A stretch of DNA of 64,000 nucleotides from Coriobacteriaceae bacterium (GCA_902363875.1 CABJBO010000009.1:1-64000); one strand, 5' to 3'. Shown: positions 35,211-45,145, counted from the stretch's first letter. The notes: a model not told the origin generated them from the sequence alone. Translations and numbers: made by a program.

Positions 35211-37760
35211 ATGTTTACTCCGCTTATCACTCATGATCTGGACGGTGCCGCGCTGGCGGCACCCGTTGATGCCGCACGCCGTAATGGCGCTGCATACAAG
35301 ACGCGCACGATCGACGACCTTCGCATTAAGGACGATCGTCTGCGCGCCGCCATCAAGGGCACCGGGCACCTGCTGTTTGACGGCGGCATGGGCACCATGT
35401 TGCAGGCCGCTGGCATGAAGGCGGGCGCCCTGCCCGAGCTGCTCAACTTTGAGGAGCCCCAGGTCATTACCGACATTCAGCGACAGTACGTCGAGGCCGG
35501 CTGCGACGTGATCACCGCCAACACCTTTGGTGCCAACGCCCACAAGCTCGACGGTACCGCCACCGTGGCAGATGTCTTTGCCGCCGCTGTCGCCTGCGCC
35601 CGCGCGGCCGGCGCCCACTACGTCGCCGGCGATATCGGCCCCATCGGCGCGCTGCTTCGCCCCCTGGGCACCCTGAGCTTTGACGAGGCCTACGACCTCT
35701 TTGCCGAGGAGGTGCGCGCCGGCGTCGCCGCGGGCGTGGACCTCTTTATTATCGAGACTATGACCGACCTGGCCGAGATCAAGGCGGCAGTCCTCGCCTG
35801 CCGCGAGAACTCCGACCTGCCCGTCTTTGCCACCATGACCTTTGAGGAAGACGGTCGCACCTTCCTGGGCACGAGTCCCGAGGTTGCCGCCATCACGCTC
35901 GATGCCATCGGCGCCGACGTTTTGGGCATCAACTGCAGCCAGGGACCGGCCGAGCTCCGAGGACTCGCCGCTCGCATGCTCACCGTTACGGACAAGCCCG
36001 TTATGGTGCAGGCCAACGCAGGACTGCCCCACGTGGACGACGACGGCAACACCGTCTTTGATATCCAGGCGCCCGAGTACGCCGTGGCCGTCGCCGGTAT
36101 GATTGAGGACGGCGTAAGCGTCGTGGGCGGCTGCTGCGGCACCACGCCGGCGCACATGGCAGCGCTGCGCACGCTTATCGATAACCACACGCCCAGTCCG
36201 CGCCACCGCAAGCCCAGCATGTCGGTCACAAGCGCCCAGACCGTGGTGGACCTCCCCTGCGACGGCCACAAGATCGCCGTCATCGGCGAGCGCATCAACC
36301 CCACCGGCAAAAAGCGCCTGCAGCAGGCCCTGCGCGACGGCGACCTGGACTACGTCGTGAGCCAGGGCATCAGCCAGCAAGAACAGGGCGCCGACATCCT
36401 GGACGTCAACGTGGGCCTGCCCGAGATCGACGAGGTCAAGGTCATCCAGCAAGCGACCGAGCAGCTCCAAGGCTCCACGCTGTTGCCGTTGCAGATCGAC
36501 TCCACCGACCCCGCCGCCGTCGAGGCCGCCGTACGTCGCTACGCCGGCAAGCCCATCATCAACTCGGTCAACGGCAAGCAGCAGATCATGGACGAGATCT
36601 TCCCGCTGGTCGCCCACTACGGCACCAACGTCGTCGGCCTCACGCTCGACGAAGGTGGCATCCCCGATACCGCCGAGGCTCGCTTCGCCATCGCCGAGCG
36701 CATCGTGACCGAGGCCGCCCGCTACGGCATTGGCCCGGACCGCATCCTCATCGACTGCCTGGTCATGACCGCCTCGACCAATCAACGCCAGGCCGAGCAG
36801 ATTCTGCGCGCCATGTCCCTGTGCAAGGAGCGTCTGGGCGTCAAATGCGCGCTTGGCGTGTCGAATATCAGCTTTGGCCTGCCCGCTCGCCCGCTGCTGG
36901 GCTCGGTCTTTTTGGCCGCCGCCTTTGGCGCGGGCCTGGACGCCCCCATCATGAACCCGGGCTCCAAGCGCTTTATGGACACCGTCTACAGCTATCGCGT
37001 CTTGAGCGTTGAGGACGAGGGCTCGACCGGATACATCGAGCGCTACGCCGGCTGGACCGATCCGTATAAGATCGCCGCAAACCCGGCAGCGGCTCAGCCC
37101 GCATCGAGTGATGCCGCGCCTGCCGCCGGCGCCGACGGCAACGACGACCCGATCCGTCGCATGGTCGTCTCGGGCCGCAAAGGCGAGATCGCTGCCGAGA
37201 CCGAGCGTCTGCTGGCAGACCACGACGCCATGGACCTTATCAACAACCACTTTATCCCCGCCCTCGACGAGGTGGGCGTCCTCTTTGACCAGGGCAAGTT
37301 CTTCTTGCCGCAACTCATGGCCTCGGCCGAGGCCGCGCGCGTGGGCTTCGACACCATCAAGCGCCTGATGCCCGCCGGCGAGATTGCCGACAAGGGTAAG
37401 ATCTGCGTGGCCACCGTCAAGGGCGACATCCACGATATCGGTAAGAACATCGTCAAGATGCTGCTCGACAACTACGGCTATACCGTCTTTGATCTGGGCC
37501 GCGACGTCGATCCGCAGGAAGTGCTCAAGACCGTCAAGGAGCGCGACATTAAGCTCGTCGGCCTCTCGGCGCTTATGACCACCACGGTCGTCGCCATGGA
37601 GGAGACCATCAAGCTGCTTCATGCCGAGGTGCCGGGCGTCAAGATCATCGTAGGCGGCGCCGTGCTCACCCCCGAATACGCCAAGCAGATCGGCGCGGAC
37701 TACTACGCCAAGGATGCCGCCGAAAGCGCGCGCATCGCCGAAGAGGTCTTTGGGCAGTAA
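35211..37760 (+). CDS. metH: Cobalamin-dependent methionine synthase lacking the activation domain
   Basis: An 849-aa protein holding the first three MetH modules. Homocysteine-binding barrel: LLFDGGMGTMLQAAGM, zinc-ligand Cys in GINCSQGPAEL and GGCCGTT. Pterin (methyl-THF) barrel: AVIGERINPTGKKRLQQAL. Cobalamin module: a cap helix bundle and DIHDIGKNIVKMLLDNYGY (the DxHxxG ligand motif). It stops after the B12 domain, about 380 residues short of the E. coli enzyme, and the missing reactivation domain is the gene just upstream. The ATG follows TAGGAGCCATCG. There is no in-frame damage, so it is a genuine short form. Confidence 0.95.
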   Translation: MFTPLITHDLDGAALAAPVDAARRNGAAYKTRTIDDLRIKDDRLRAAIKGTGHLLFDGGMGTMLQAAGMKAGALPELLNFEEPQVITDIQRQYVEAGCDVITANTFGANAHKLDGTATVADVFAAAVACARAAGAHYVAGDIGPIGALLRPLGTLSFDEAYDLFAEEVRAGVAAGVDLFIIETMTDLAEIKAAVLACRENSDLPVFATMTFEEDGRTFLGTSPEVAAITLDAIGADVLGINCSQGPAELRGLAARMLTVTDKPVMVQANAGLPHVDDDGNTVFDIQAPEYAVAVAGMIEDGVSVVGGCCGTTPAHMAALRTLIDNHTPSPRHRKPSMSVTSAQTVVDLPCDGHKIAVIGERINPTGKKRLQQALRDGDLDYVVSQGISQQEQGADILDVNVGLPEIDEVKVIQQATEQLQGSTLLPLQIDSTDPAAVEAAVRRYAGKPIINSVNGKQQIMDEIFPLVAHYGTNVVGLTLDEGGIPDTAEARFAIAERIVTEAARYGIGPDRILIDCLVMTASTNQRQAEQILRAMSLCKERLGVKCALGVSNISFGLPARPLLGSVFLAAAFGAGLDAPIMNPGSKRFMDTVYSYRVLSVEDEGSTGYIERYAGWTDPYKIAANPAAAQPASSDAAPAAGADGNDDPIRRMVVSGRKGEIAAETERLLADHDAMDLINNHFIPALDEVGVLFDQGKFFLPQLMASAEAARVGFDTIKRLMPAGEIADKGKICVATVKGDIHDIGKNIVKMLLDNYGYTVFDLGRDVDPQEVLKTVKERDIKLVGLSALMTTTVVAMEETIKLLHAEVPGVKIIVGGAVLTPEYAKQIGADYYAKDAAESARIAEEVFGQ

Positions 37761-37786
37761 CACAACGGAAACAACCGAGCACCAAA

Positions 37787-37827
37787 ACGTGCCGCATGCG
37801 CCACCTGGCATGTGCGGCACGTTAGAA
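37787..37827. repeat. Inverted repeat after metH
   Basis: ACGTGCCGCATG and CATGTGCGGCACGT pair around CGCCACCTGG. It has no T run on the plus strand. It lies between metH and the UPF0210 gene and may terminate or process the metH transcript. Confidence 0.5.
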
Positions 37828-37868
37828 TAGAAAAGACTATGCTCGTTTTGGCAGATAGGAGCGCAAGG

Positions 37869-39233
37869 ATGGCGATCACGCCCGCAGAAATCGCGGAAAC
37901 CCGCGGCATGGTTGAGGAGCAGAACCTCGACATCAGGACCATCACCATGGGTGTTTCGCTCATGGGTTGCGGTGACGAGAACCTCGACCGCATGTGCACG
38001 AAGATCTACGACCACGTGACGCACACGGCTGAGCATCTGGTCGAGACCGCCGAGAACCTCGAGCGCGAGTACGGTATCCCCATCGTCAACAAGCGCGTTT
38101 CCGTCACCCCGGTGGCGCAGATCGCCGCGTGTTGCAAGGATGAGGACCTCACCCCCATCGCGCATGCCCTCGACCGCGCGGCCGAGACGCTCGGCATCGA
38201 TTACCTGGGCGGCTTCTCCGCGCTCGTCCAGAAGGGCATCGGCGATGCCGACCGCCGCGTTATCCAGTCCATCCCCCAGGCGCTCGCCACCACGAGCCGC
38301 GTCTGCTCCAGCGTCAACGTCGCCAGCCTGCGCGCCGGTATCAACATGGACGCCGTGCTTATGGCCGCCCAGACCATCATCGACGCCGCTAAGCTCACGG
38401 CCGACCAGGACTCCGTCGGCGCTTCCAAGTTTGTCTGCTTTGCCAATATGGTCGAGGACTCACCGTTTATGGCGGGCGCCGTCCACGGCGGTGGCGAGGC
38501 CGACGCCGTCATCAACGTAGGCGTCTCGGGCCCCGGCGTTATGGCAGCAGCCCTGGAGAAGCTGCCCGATTCTGCATCGATGATGGAAGTCGCCGAGAAG
38601 ATTAAGCAGACCGCCTTTAAGATCACCCGTGCCGGTGAGCTCATGAGCCGCGAGGCCGCCCATCGTCTGGGTGTCGAGAAGGGCATTGTCGACCTTTCGC
38701 TGGCACCTACGCCTGCCATCGGCGACTCCGTCGCGCGCATCCTCGAGATCATCGGCGTGGGCACCTGCGGTGGCCCCGGCACGACCTGCGCGCTCGCCAT
38801 GCTCAACGATGCCGTCAAGAAGGGCGGCGTCATGGCCAGTTCCAGCGTGGGCGGTCTTTCGGGCGCTTTCATCCCCGTGTCCGAGGACGCCGGCATGATC
38901 GCCGCCGTCGAAGCCGGTGCGCTTTCGCTCGAGAAGCTCGAGGCCATGACCTGCGTGTGCTCCGTTGGCCTGGACATGATCGCCATCCCCGGCGACACCC
39001 CGGTCGAGACCATCGCCGGCATCATCGCCGACGAGATGGCCATCGGCGTCATCAACAACAAGACCACGGCCGTCCGCGTGATTCCCGCCATTGGCAAGGG
39101 CGTGGGCGACTGCGTCGAGTACGGCGGCCTATTTGGCCGTGCGCCTATCATGCCGGTGAACCCCAACGCCGGCACCGTGCTTGCCCACCGCGGTGGACGC
39201 TTCCCGGCGCCGCTGAACTCGCTCAAGAACTAG
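37869..39233 (+). CDS. UPF0210/DUF711 (PFL-like) family protein
   Basis: A 454-aa protein matching the UPF0210 family through its whole length: [74 protein letters not shown], and [13 protein letters not shown] with FxHRGGRxPAPLxSxKN at the end. The function is not established. In many genomes an ACT-domain protein (UPF0237) precedes it; none is seen here. The ATG at 37869 follows ATAGGAGCGCAAGG. It is separated from metH by an inverted repeat, so it is probably transcribed from its own promoter. Confidence 0.9.
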   Translation: MAITPAEIAETRGMVEEQNLDIRTITMGVSLMGCGDENLDRMCTKIYDHVTHTAEHLVETAENLEREYGIPIVNKRVSVTPVAQIAACCKDEDLTPIAHALDRAAETLGIDYLGGFSALVQKGIGDADRRVIQSIPQALATTSRVCSSVNVASLRAGINMDAVLMAAQTIIDAAKLTADQDSVGASKFVCFANMVEDSPFMAGAVHGGGEADAVINVGVSGPGVMAAALEKLPDSASMMEVAEKIKQTAFKITRAGELMSREAAHRLGVEKGIVDLSLAPTPAIGDSVARILEIIGVGTCGGPGTTCALAMLNDAVKKGGVMASSSVGGLSGAFIPVSEDAGMIAAVEAGALSLEKLEAMTCVCSVGLDMIAIPGDTPVETIAGIIADEMAIGVINNKTTAVRVIPAIGKGVGDCVEYGGLFGRAPIMPVNPNAGTVLAHRGGRFPAPLNSLKN

Positions 39234-39250
39234 CTGAGGGGGACTGGCGA

Positions 39251-39388
39251 GGAGCCCCGCCGCCGGGCGGCAGACATATAAGGTCGCCTGCTCGGACAAT
39301 CCTGACTCGCACGGAGAGCACATTAAGTGCTCTCCGGCTCGTGCGGAACTCGCGATCGACCTTATATATTTGCCCTCCCCGGGGCTCC
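39251..39388. repeat. 138-bp imperfect palindromic element
   Basis: The outer arms are GGAGCCCCG (39251) and CGGGGCTCC (39380), middle arms ATATAAGGTCG (39276) and CGACCTTATAT (39357), inner arms GCACGGAGAGCAC (39309) and GTGCTCTCCGgctcGTGC (39327). The whole intergenic region folds onto itself. It contains no gene. Confidence 0.7.
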
Positions 39389-39553
39389 CGCACAACGGGA
39401 CCTCGGTTGGGTTCTATCCCGGTTGCAGTCGCTTCGCTTCTGCTCCACTTTGCTGGTATGACGGTTTGGCGTTGGATCGGTTCTTTCTGATATATGCTGG
39501 TTGCGGCTCTTCTTTTGGGAGGAGTCGCTTTTTTGTTGCTAGGAGGTTGGCCC

Positions 39554-40441
39554 GTGGCTGATGGGGAGAATCGTTCTGAGCTGCTTTCCACAGATTGGAA
39601 TCTGGAGTGGATGCGTCTGCAAGCTGATCGGCGGCGGGCTGACGATTCTTTTGAGTGGGATAAAAGGGCTCGGCATTTTCGGCCGTTGGAGACTGCCCCT
39701 TATGCTCGGGATTTTATAAAGCTGCTGGCGCTTGAGCCCGGCGAGTCGGTACTCGATATGGGGTGCGGGGCTGGGTCGATTGCTATTCCGCTTGCTCAGG
39801 CTGGGCATCCTGTGATTGCTGCTGACTTTTCCCCTGCCATGTTGGGCACGCTTGATGCTGGCATTGAGTACTATGGGCTCGAGGATCGCATTACGCCGCT
39901 TGAGCTTGCCTGGGACGATGATTGGGATCTGGTTGGGCCGGTTGCCAAGGCTGTTGATGTTGCCTTTGCCAGTCGCTCTGTCACCACGACCAACCTAAAA
40001 GGCGCGCTTGCCAAGCTCGACCGTACGGCTCGTCGGCGTTGTGCAGTCACGATGGTCGCCAACTCCAGCCCGCGCTATGATCTGCACTTGATGAACGCTA
40101 TCGGCGCCTCGGTTACCTGCAGCAATGGCTTTGTGTACGCCTTCAACATCCTCATTCAGATGGGTGCCCTGCCGCAGGTCACGTACTTTGAATCGCCGCG
40201 TCGCGATACCTTCGACAGCCTTGAGGCAGGCGTGGCGGACTTTTCCCGCATGCTTGAGCATGGCAACGAGGATAAGGTCGACCGTCTGCGCGACTACATC
40301 GCCCAACACATGATCGAGAATCCCCATGCCGGTGAGCCGGGCTCCAAGGGCGTGTCGCAGGGGCGCTATATGCTCGACCATGTCCGTAAGGTTCGCTGGG
40401 CGTTTATTGCATGGGAACCGGTCTCTGAATCCCGCTCGTAG
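39554..40441 (+). CDS. SAM-dependent methyltransferase (class I)
   Basis: A 295-aa protein with the AdoMet motif VLDMGCGAGSIAIPLAQAGH, followed by VIAADFSPAML (acidic loop) and a GLEDRITPLELAWDDDWD segment. The GTG at 39554 after AGGAGG is the most credible start; a longer version would add a hydrophobic 20-aa extension. The C-terminal half (about residues 150-295) is unlike known rRNA methyltransferases and its substrate is unknown. The first third uses more A/T-ending codons than its neighbours, suggesting transfer. It is preceded by a large palindromic element. Confidence 0.8.
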   Translation: MADGENRSELLSTDWNLEWMRLQADRRRADDSFEWDKRARHFRPLETAPYARDFIKLLALEPGESVLDMGCGAGSIAIPLAQAGHPVIAADFSPAMLGTLDAGIEYYGLEDRITPLELAWDDDWDLVGPVAKAVDVAFASRSVTTTNLKGALAKLDRTARRRCAVTMVANSSPRYDLHLMNAIGASVTCSNGFVYAFNILIQMGALPQVTYFESPRRDTFDSLEAGVADFSRMLEHGNEDKVDRLRDYIAQHMIENPHAGEPGSKGVSQGRYMLDHVRKVRWAFIAWEPVSESRS

Positions 40442-40599
40442 CCCGTTCACAGCCTGCGCTGCCCATCACCTCGGCATCCGCATTCTTTTTGAACTGGGCA
40501 AACACGCTCCACACCGCGCCGTTCCTGCGCTATCGTGGGACAGCTCACGTAGATTAAGGCCCCGTCGCGGGGCGCCCCATACATAGAAAGCGAGAACCC

Positions 40600-40899
40600 A
40601 TGGCACTGACAGGAGCCCAGGTCAAGCAGCTTCGCAGCATGGCCCATCACCTCAACCCCGCCATCATCATCGGCAAGTCCGATGTCAACGAGGGCACCGT
40701 CGAGCAGACGGTCGCCTACCTGGAGAGGCACGAGCTCGTTAAGTGCTCCGTGCTCGATGGCTCCAGTCTTTCCGCCCGCGAGGCCGCCGAAGAGCTCGCT
40801 GAGCGTTGCCACGCCGAGGTCGTCCAGGTCATCGGCCGCAAGTTCTCGCTGTATCGCGAGTCCTCGCGCAAGGACATCGAGAAGATCAAGCTCGTCTAA
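40600..40899 (+). CDS. yhbY: YhbY-type (CRM domain) RNA-binding protein
   Basis: A 99-aa single CRM-domain protein that binds the 50S precursor. The pattern LTGAQVKQLRSMAHHLNPAI, then IIGKSDVNEGTVEQTVAYLE, VKCSVLDGSS, VVQVIGRKFSLYRES is the family signature, with the GxxG-like loop (GKSD). The ATG is 12 bp after a short hairpin (CCCCGTCGCGGGG) in the leader. It ends before a strong terminator shared with the convergent SARP-like gene. Confidence 0.93.
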   Translation: MALTGAQVKQLRSMAHHLNPAIIIGKSDVNEGTVEQTVAYLERHELVKCSVLDGSSLSAREAAEELAERCHAEVVQVIGRKFSLYRESSRKDIEKIKLV

Positions 40900-40936
40900 G
40901 AGCCAATGATCCGGCGAGCCAACACATAGCAAGCTT

Positions 40937-40970
40937 ACGGGTGCCCAAGTACTTCGGGCGCCCGTTTTTT
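40937..40970 (+). terminator. Terminator of yhbY
   Basis: ACGGGTGCCC and GGGCGCCCGT form a stem with one mismatch (40937-40965), followed by TTTTTT that runs into the stop codon of the convergent regulator gene. Confidence 0.9.
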
Positions 40971-43968
40971 ATCGCTCGACCAGCACGCGATTGAGCCGCC
41001 CCTCCACCAAGCGCTCGTATAGATGCCGCGTCTCGGGCTCGGGTACGCCATTGACCTGTTCCCTTAGATGGTGCATATGCCCGCTGTATAGCTCGACGAT
41101 ATCGCGCCGCCGCCCCGCCGCACTGTAGACGCGCATGGCGCAGCGCACCATATCCTCACGCGCCGTTTCCTGTCGAAGCCCCGACTCCGCCAGCCAAATC
41201 GCCGACTGCAAATCGTTTTCTTCTAGAGCGGCATTTGCTCCCTTAATCATGCAATCGATGTACTTTGACTGCATAATGCGTCGCATACGCAAAAAGTAGG
41301 TGGGGTTACAGCCATTGGGAACATACAGCGGTCCGGCATAAAGCTGCTCAATCTTAAGGCACAGCTCAACTAAATGGGGCCCGCGCGCACCCGTGCGATT
41401 TCCCAAAACCTCGCGGCTTATCTGGTCAAACAGCCGTACATCGGTCTTGACGTAGTCGCCGTTGAGTCCGATGCATTCATTTTGGATGAGCACACACGAC
41501 TTGCCATCCGGCGTCGGTCCCAAAGCCGACCGCAAGCGCGATATCGTCGAGTACAGGTTGTTGCGGGCGCTATTGAACTCGGCATGGGGCCACAACTCCA
41601 TGGCCAGCGTCTCACGATCGACGAGCGCATCCATGCCCAGCGCAAGCCGCTCGGCAAGTGTCGCCGCCTTCTTGCGGCGCCACATTTTGTCCGTGATGGG
41701 AAACCCGTCGCGCTCGGCGCGAAACGCACCAAACATGCGAATCTCGATATGGTCGATGGTATCAACGGCTTCAACCTCGCCGGCCTGGAACAGGCGCTCG
41801 CCCTCCCCTTCCAGATCATCGCGCAGCGAGTACCGCGACAGCTCGCGCACGGGAAGCTTCTTGCGAATCCTGGTCGCCGGCTCGCCCAGACAATGCATGG
41901 CAAGGCGCGCAAAGAGCCGATACGATGGCTCCAGAATCCCCGCACGATTCATGGACATCCAGGCCGCAAGATCGCTGTCTCGGCCCGCACAGGCCAAATG
42001 CAGCGCCACCATCCAGGCCTCCGCTCCACCAACCTGCGTCTGGCTTATATCGAGTAGCTCCGCTTCCTCGCGCACCGAAACCATCGAGGTGTTACGCAGA
42101 TACGCCGCGCGCTCCAACAGCAATGCGTTATCGCGCATGTACGCAATCGACTCCTCGGCAAGTTTGAGCACTTGGACCGCACGGAACTTTGCATTAACCG
42201 GCCGTCCCTCTGCCAGCGACTGCCAGCCTTCTAGCAACAGGCCAAACAGCTGAATCTGGTTGTCGCGCATGCGCACGGCAAAACGATCGAGCTCGTTGAA
42301 TGCCGCGTCGTCGGTTACCGGCAAGCCGGAAAGGAGCCGCCGTGCCGCCAACACCATGCGCACCCAGATAGCCATCGCCTTAAGCCCACGTACGTCGAGC
42401 GCCTCCCGCACCACCGTCATCTCGTCGTCGCGCTCGTCGGTTCCCGCAAACGACCCGTCAAAAAGCTCCACCAGCATGCTGTCGGCCCGTATAACAATCC
42501 CCGCGATGTCGAGCTCGCAGTCGTAGGCCTTGCTCGTTTTGAGCTGCTGTAGAACGCCGCCGTCATCTCCCCGCTCGGTCAGGCAGCGCTTGACCTCGAT
42601 ATGCGCGGACAACATATCGAGTGCGGTATGGGATGTCTCGATTTCTGGCGCGGTCAGGTTCGTAGGAAGCCCAAGCCCGTTGTCCCCATAGCAAACAGCC
42701 GTCAGTGTCTGGGCCACCCTCCATGAAACAGGGTCTATTTCGCAGGCCGCCCGTTCGCCCCCGCGCTCGATGACCGATGCCATATAGCGAGCGAGCTTTG
42801 TATTGGACACGCTGACCGCTGCCAGATATACGCCAAGCGCCTCGGCAGGCGTTGGCTCTGGAGCCGGATCCTCGGCATCGATCGTGCCCAGCGCTGCTCG
42901 GCAGATATCGGCCCCGTGCCCCGTCAGAGCCAGATCGACCCCATACTGCCCAGCAAGTTCAAGGACCGCATCACGGTCCAAAAAGGCGTCCGCCAGGCCC
43001 ATCGCCGCATCGCATCGGCCCGCCTTAAGCAAAATCCGGGCCGCCCTCGGAACAAGTTCGGGGCGAACCTCGGCCACCAACTTACGCAAGCGCAAGCGTC
43101 CGTTATCCTCCGTGCCCAGACACGTAAAACTCCGCTCGGCGGGGTCCAAGCCAAAGATCGGGTAGTCGCGTACGAAGTAGGACTGGTCGACCATCGATAG
43201 CCTCACCCCGCAAGCCTCGAGTTCTGCGATATTGCCCTCGCCCATCAAAATCATGAGACATGCCACGCAAAACAGTGCATTATTGTCGAGCGAAGCCAAG
43301 TCGACAAGTGCCGCGCCATATACGTTGACAATCTCGTTTTCGAGCAGACCGGCTACGTCGCCTTGGCCATACAGACCCGTCTGCAATGCCGAAACGAGCT
43401 CGGGCACGCCCTGCGTGAGCTGATAAAAGTCGAGCGATGTGCTGATCGAAAACGCCGATGCCCACGCCGAATACTCATAGGCATGCACCTTGAGCATCTG
43501 CGCATTGATCTTAACCGAATCGCCCAGCCCATGAATCAGTTGACGATTTGAAGGACGGCAGGAGATAAAGACCCCCACCCCCATAGCGCGCAGGCCGCGA
43601 ATCCTGTCGATGAGGTCTTCGGTATCGTGCTGATCGAGGTTTGGCACATTATCAATCGCGATAAGGGAGTGCGGTTTGTCTTTGAGTTCTTCGGTAACCA
43701 CCTCGAGCTGCATAAACACCTCGCGCCCAGTGGCGCGATCGGCCTCGATAATCCGCACGGGGCCTCGCGTCGGGTCGCATTTAACCTCATGGGTGTACTG
43801 CAGCAGCACCGAGGTCTTCCCAAACCCGTCGGGCGCATAAAGAACCACGATGCCGGCCTTTCGGCCCTTGGCGAGAAGCTCATTCATCAAGCGTTCGCGT
43901 CGCACCATATAGCCACCGCCCAGCGGCATCAGCTCGAGGTCGTCCATTCTGCCCAAATCGTTTACCAT
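40969..43968 (-). CDS. SARP-like regulator with N-terminal ATPase (BTAD/OmpR-type DNA binding at C-terminus)
   Basis: A 999-aa transcription regulator. Residues about 1-250 form a STAND/MalT-like NTPase with Walker A YAPDGFGKTSVLLQY (44-58) and LIAIDNVPNLD (Walker B). Residues about 300-720 are helical repeats. Residues about 742-835 are an OmpR-type winged helix (FGAFRAERDGFPITDKMWRR, then LAMELWPHAEFNSARNNLYS and ISRLRSALG), followed by a BTAD domain (about 845-990). This is the AfsR/SARP arrangement in reverse order compared with AfsR, where DNA binding is N-terminal. The ATG follows GAGGAGCGGGC. It is monocistronic, next to nagB in the same orientation; its target is unknown. Confidence 0.85.
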   Translation of the reverse strand: MVNDLGRMDDLELMPLGGGYMVRRERLMNELLAKGRKAGIVVLYAPDGFGKTSVLLQYTHEVKCDPTRGPVRIIEADRATGREVFMQLEVVTEELKDKPHSLIAIDNVPNLDQHDTEDLIDRIRGLRAMGVGVFISCRPSNRQLIHGLGDSVKINAQMLKVHAYEYSAWASAFSISTSLDFYQLTQGVPELVSALQTGLYGQGDVAGLLENEIVNVYGAALVDLASLDNNALFCVACLMILMGEGNIAELEACGVRLSMVDQSYFVRDYPIFGLDPAERSFTCLGTEDNGRLRLRKLVAEVRPELVPRAARILLKAGRCDAAMGLADAFLDRDAVLELAGQYGVDLALTGHGADICRAALGTIDAEDPAPEPTPAEALGVYLAAVSVSNTKLARYMASVIERGGERAACEIDPVSWRVAQTLTAVCYGDNGLGLPTNLTAPEIETSHTALDMLSAHIEVKRCLTERGDDGGVLQQLKTSKAYDCELDIAGIVIRADSMLVELFDGSFAGTDERDDEMTVVREALDVRGLKAMAIWVRMVLAARRLLSGLPVTDDAAFNELDRFAVRMRDNQIQLFGLLLEGWQSLAEGRPVNAKFRAVQVLKLAEESIAYMRDNALLLERAAYLRNTSMVSVREEAELLDISQTQVGGAEAWMVALHLACAGRDSDLAAWMSMNRAGILEPSYRLFARLAMHCLGEPATRIRKKLPVRELSRYSLRDDLEGEGERLFQAGEVEAVDTIDHIEIRMFGAFRAERDGFPITDKMWRRKKAATLAERLALGMDALVDRETLAMELWPHAEFNSARNNLYSTISRLRSALGPTPDGKSCVLIQNECIGLNGDYVKTDVRLFDQISREVLGNRTGARGPHLVELCLKIEQLYAGPLYVPNGCNPTYFLRMRRIMQSKYIDCMIKGANAALEENDLQSAIWLAESGLRQETAREDMVRCAMRVYSAAGRRRDIVELYSGHMHHLREQVNGVPEPETRHLYERLVEGRLNRVLVER

Positions 43969-44356
43969 GCCCGCTCCTCAACTCGACCGTATGGACACTG
44001 TAACCGCAAGACCATACAAGCCGCGCTATGAATAGAGCGACCTTGTGTTCTAGGTTGTCTTTTGGTACGCAAGCGGCAAGTTTTTGTACAGCGAGGGCCG
44101 ATTGTTATTAATCCCCCGACTAATCGGTCTTTAAGCAGGTAAATGAGCTTGTCAGCTTGTCCCATCTAAGCGGCAGTGTAACGCAAATGAACAAGGTTCA
44201 GCTATGTCATTCAACTCGCCTAGCACCCGCTACCGTCTACGACCTTTTAGTGGCATTTTTGCATAGAATCTGGTATGGAATGAATCAAGCTGTTGGGCAT
44301 CCGGCATTCGTCAAGCTTGCGGCAAGATTTTGGTCAAGCGGGCGGAGAGGGATAAC
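43969..44356. other. Intergenic region upstream of the SARP-like gene
   Basis: About 390 bp with the regulator promoter. CGATT/AATCG words around 44100-44135 form a short inverted repeat. No credible gene is seen; the possible short frames here are A+T-rich and lack ribosome-binding sites. Confidence 0.4.
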
Positions 44357-44383
44357 AAAAAGGCCCCCGCAAAGCGGAGGCCT
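44357..44383 (-). terminator. Terminator of nagB
   Basis: On the minus strand AGGCCTCCGC and GCGGGGGCCT form a stem (44361-44383), followed by TTTTTG. Confidence 0.85.
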
Positions 44384-44416
44384 TAGGCAAGGCTATGTCG
44401 AGATGCAGGATTCGCG

Positions 44417-45145
44417 CTACTCGCAGAGCGAAAGGGCGGCCTCGTCGGCAACGACAACGCAGTTGGTGTGCAGCTGCAGGATCGAAGCCGGGCACGCGGG
44501 CGTAACCGGACCATAGCACATGTCATACACGGCCTGAGCCTTGGCCTCGCCGTTGGCGACGACTAGGATCATGCGGGCATACATGATGGTCTGGGTACCC
44601 ATGGTGTAGGCCTGACGGGGAACATCGTCGATGCTGTCGAACAGGCGGCTGTTGGCCTGAATGGTGCTCTCGGTGAGGTCGACGCAGTGCGTGCCCTTGG
44701 AGAAGTGGTCATCGGGCTCGTTGAAGCCGATGTGGCCGTTGTTGCCAATGCCGAGCAGCTGCAGATCCGGGTAACCGGCGGCGGCGACGATCTTGTCGTA
44801 CTCAGAGCAGGCAGCGGCGGCGTCGGGGTTGGAACCGTCGGGCACATGCGTGTTGTTCAGGTCGATGTTGATGTGATCGAAGAAGTTCTCACGCATAAAG
44901 TAGTGATAGCTCTGGGGATCGTCGTGCGAAAGGCCGCGATACTCGTCCAGGTTGTAGGTGCTGACCTCGGCAAAGTCGACGTCGCCCTTCTCGTACCAAG
45001 CAGCGAGCTGCTTGTAGGCACCGATCGGGGTGGAGCCAGTGGCAAGGCCCAGCACACAGTCGGGCTTGAGGATAACCTGCGCCGAGATAATATTGGCGGC
45101 CTTGCGGCTCATATCCTCGTAGTCTTTAGCTTTAATGATCTTCAT
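44417..45145 (-). CDS. nagB: Glucosamine-6-phosphate deaminase
   Basis: Converts glucosamine-6-phosphate to fructose-6-phosphate and ammonia. The 242-aa protein has the family pattern: VLGLATGSTPIGAYKQLAAW, STYNLDEYRGLSHDDPQSYH (catalytic Asp in NLDEY), LLGIGNNGHIGFNEP (second acid and His), and YARMILVVANGEAKAQAV. The ATG at 45145 follows GAAAGGACGCGTA and gives the usual MKIIKAKDY start. It is downstream of the EIIA and glmM genes on the same strand; with GlmM it defines the balance between amino-sugar synthesis and breakdown. Confidence 0.96.
   Translation of the reverse strand: MKIIKAKDYEDMSRKAANIISAQVILKPDCVLGLATGSTPIGAYKQLAAWYEKGDVDFAEVSTYNLDEYRGLSHDDPQSYHYFMRENFFDHINIDLNNTHVPDGSNPDAAAACSEYDKIVAAAGYPDLQLLGIGNNGHIGFNEPDDHFSKGTHCVDLTESTIQANSRLFDSIDDVPRQAYTMGTQTIMYARMILVVANGEAKAQAVYDMCYGPVTPACPASILQLHTNCVVVADEAALSLCE

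Noticed and set aside
34989..38165. 1058-codon minus-strand frame opposite metH
   Set aside because: Antisense shadow crossing several real genes and intergenic palindromes.
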